Shown in pieces: positions 4,939 to 5,303 of a stretch of DNA of 5,303 nucleotides; the first letter of the stretch is position 1; each line of letters starts with the position of its first letter. The stretch is from Caulobacteraceae bacterium (GTDB taxonomy: Bacteria > Pseudomonadota > Alphaproteobacteria > Caulobacterales > Caulobacteraceae). The stretch lies in the NCBI GenBank assembly GCA_003161535.1, contig PMOM01000083.1, positions 766-6,068 of the forward strand, given 5' to 3'. The notes beneath the pieces are model-generated. The model was given only the letters and a program-made list of their open reading frames with translations. It made no database searches and was not told the DNA's origin. The position numbers and the translations under genes were made by a program.

Positions 4939-5303
4939 ATGCGGGGAATCTTGATCGGTTTGGCTCTGGCGCTGGTGGCGCCGGCCGCCTCGGCTCAGAC
5001 GCAGCAGCAGAGCGACTGGTGCTATAGCGACACGGCCACGGACGACCAGACGATCGACGGCTGCACCGCGCTGATCCAGTCGGCTCAGTCGACATCGACG
5101 GTCAAGGCCGCCGCCTACGACAATCGCGGCTACGCCTATGAGGACAAGCACCTCTACGACCAGGCTATCGCCGACGAGACGCAGGCGCTGGCCCTGAACC
5201 CCAATGATCCCGCCACCTACAACAATCGCGGTATCGCCTATGACGACAAGGGCCTCTACGACCAGGCCATCGCCGACTACAACCGCGCGATCGCGCTCAA
5301 GCC
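4939..5303 (+). CDS. Exported TPR protein, array copy 5 (3' truncated by window end)
   Basis: The frame is open from ATG 4939 to the last base, giving 121 full codons plus two bases. The signal peptide is MRGILIGLALALVAPAASA, with cleavage before QTQQQSDWC. Cys28 and Cys42 are in the family positions with an acidic TATDDQTIDG segment between them. TPR unit 1 (57-90, ending ALALNPND) and nearly all of unit 2 (from 91, NNRGIAYDDKGLYDQAIADY) are visible; the total unit number and the LGATP tail cannot be judged. The first unit carries ADETQALALNPN, close to ADENQSLALNPN of copy 2. The upstream spacer also resembles that of copy 2, so copy 5 is probably its counterpart in a duplicated pair. It is likely co-transcribed with copy 4. 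Confidence 0.88.
   Translation, partial: MRGILIGLALALVAPAASAQTQQQSDWCYSDTATDDQTIDGCTALIQSAQSTSTVKAAAYDNRGYAYEDKHLYDQAIADETQALALNPNDPATYNNRGIAYDDKGLYDQAIADYNRAIALK

Larger units (their letters stand above)
2600..5303 (+). repeat. Tandem array of five paralogous exported-TPR genes
   Basis: Five same-strand genes share the order signal peptide, QTQQQxDWC-x13-C mini-domain, a variable number of 34-residue TPR units and, in the four complete copies, a 14-residue LGATP tail. Start-to-start distances are 569, 708, 498 and 564 nt. Intergenic gaps are 50, 60, 81 and 45 nt. The array continues beyond the right edge. Confidence 0.9.

Noticed and set aside
2600..5303. CRISPR-like or satellite repeats
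   Set aside because: The periodicity (102 bp within genes, about 500-700 bp between genes) is fully explained by coding TPR units and gene duplication; there are no short identical repeats separated by unique spacers.

Overview
The window looks like chromosomal DNA from a high-GC alphaproteobacterium. The codons strongly favour G or C in third position, genes are tightly packed, and the small exported proteins carry the 'GCTALIQSGR' plus 'NRGxAYxxKG' TPR style common in Caulobacterales/Rhizobiales-type genomes. The placement is inferred from style; no rRNA or taxonomic marker gene is present. Every supported gene lies on the + strand.

Positions 1-2482 hold three closely spaced genes that look like one transcription unit. 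The first is the C-terminal end of a luciferase-like (LLM class) flavin-dependent monooxygenase. After 2 nt comes a complete enoyl-CoA hydratase/isomerase (crotonase fold) starting at GTG 415. After 10 nt comes an exported S41-family (PDZ + tail-specific-protease-like) protein. The S41 protein keeps the nucleophilic-serine motif but has Leu/Arg where the usual Prc/CtpA catalytic lysine should be.

Positions 2483-5303 are a tandem array of at least five paralogous small exported TPR proteins; the fifth runs off the window. All share a near-identical signal peptide, a QTQQQxDWC...GC mini-domain with two cysteines exactly 14 residues apart, 34-residue TPR units and, where visible, an invariant LGATP C-terminus. 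They differ by whole TPR units: 3, 4 (plus a 9-residue internal duplication), 2, 3 and at least 2. A roughly 44-bp non-coding block with a GACTC-N10-GAGTC dyad lies upstream of copies 1 and 4 only. This suggests two transcription units (copies 1-2-3 and 4-5-...) made by segmental duplication.

The first region is probably catabolic (oxygenase plus acyl-CoA hydration) with a periplasmic peptidase-like protein. The array is a lineage-specific expansion of periplasmic or secreted TPR scaffolds of unknown function. It is the most interesting part: the signal peptide and N-terminus are better conserved than the mature repeats, even at the DNA level, and repeat number changes in exact unit steps.
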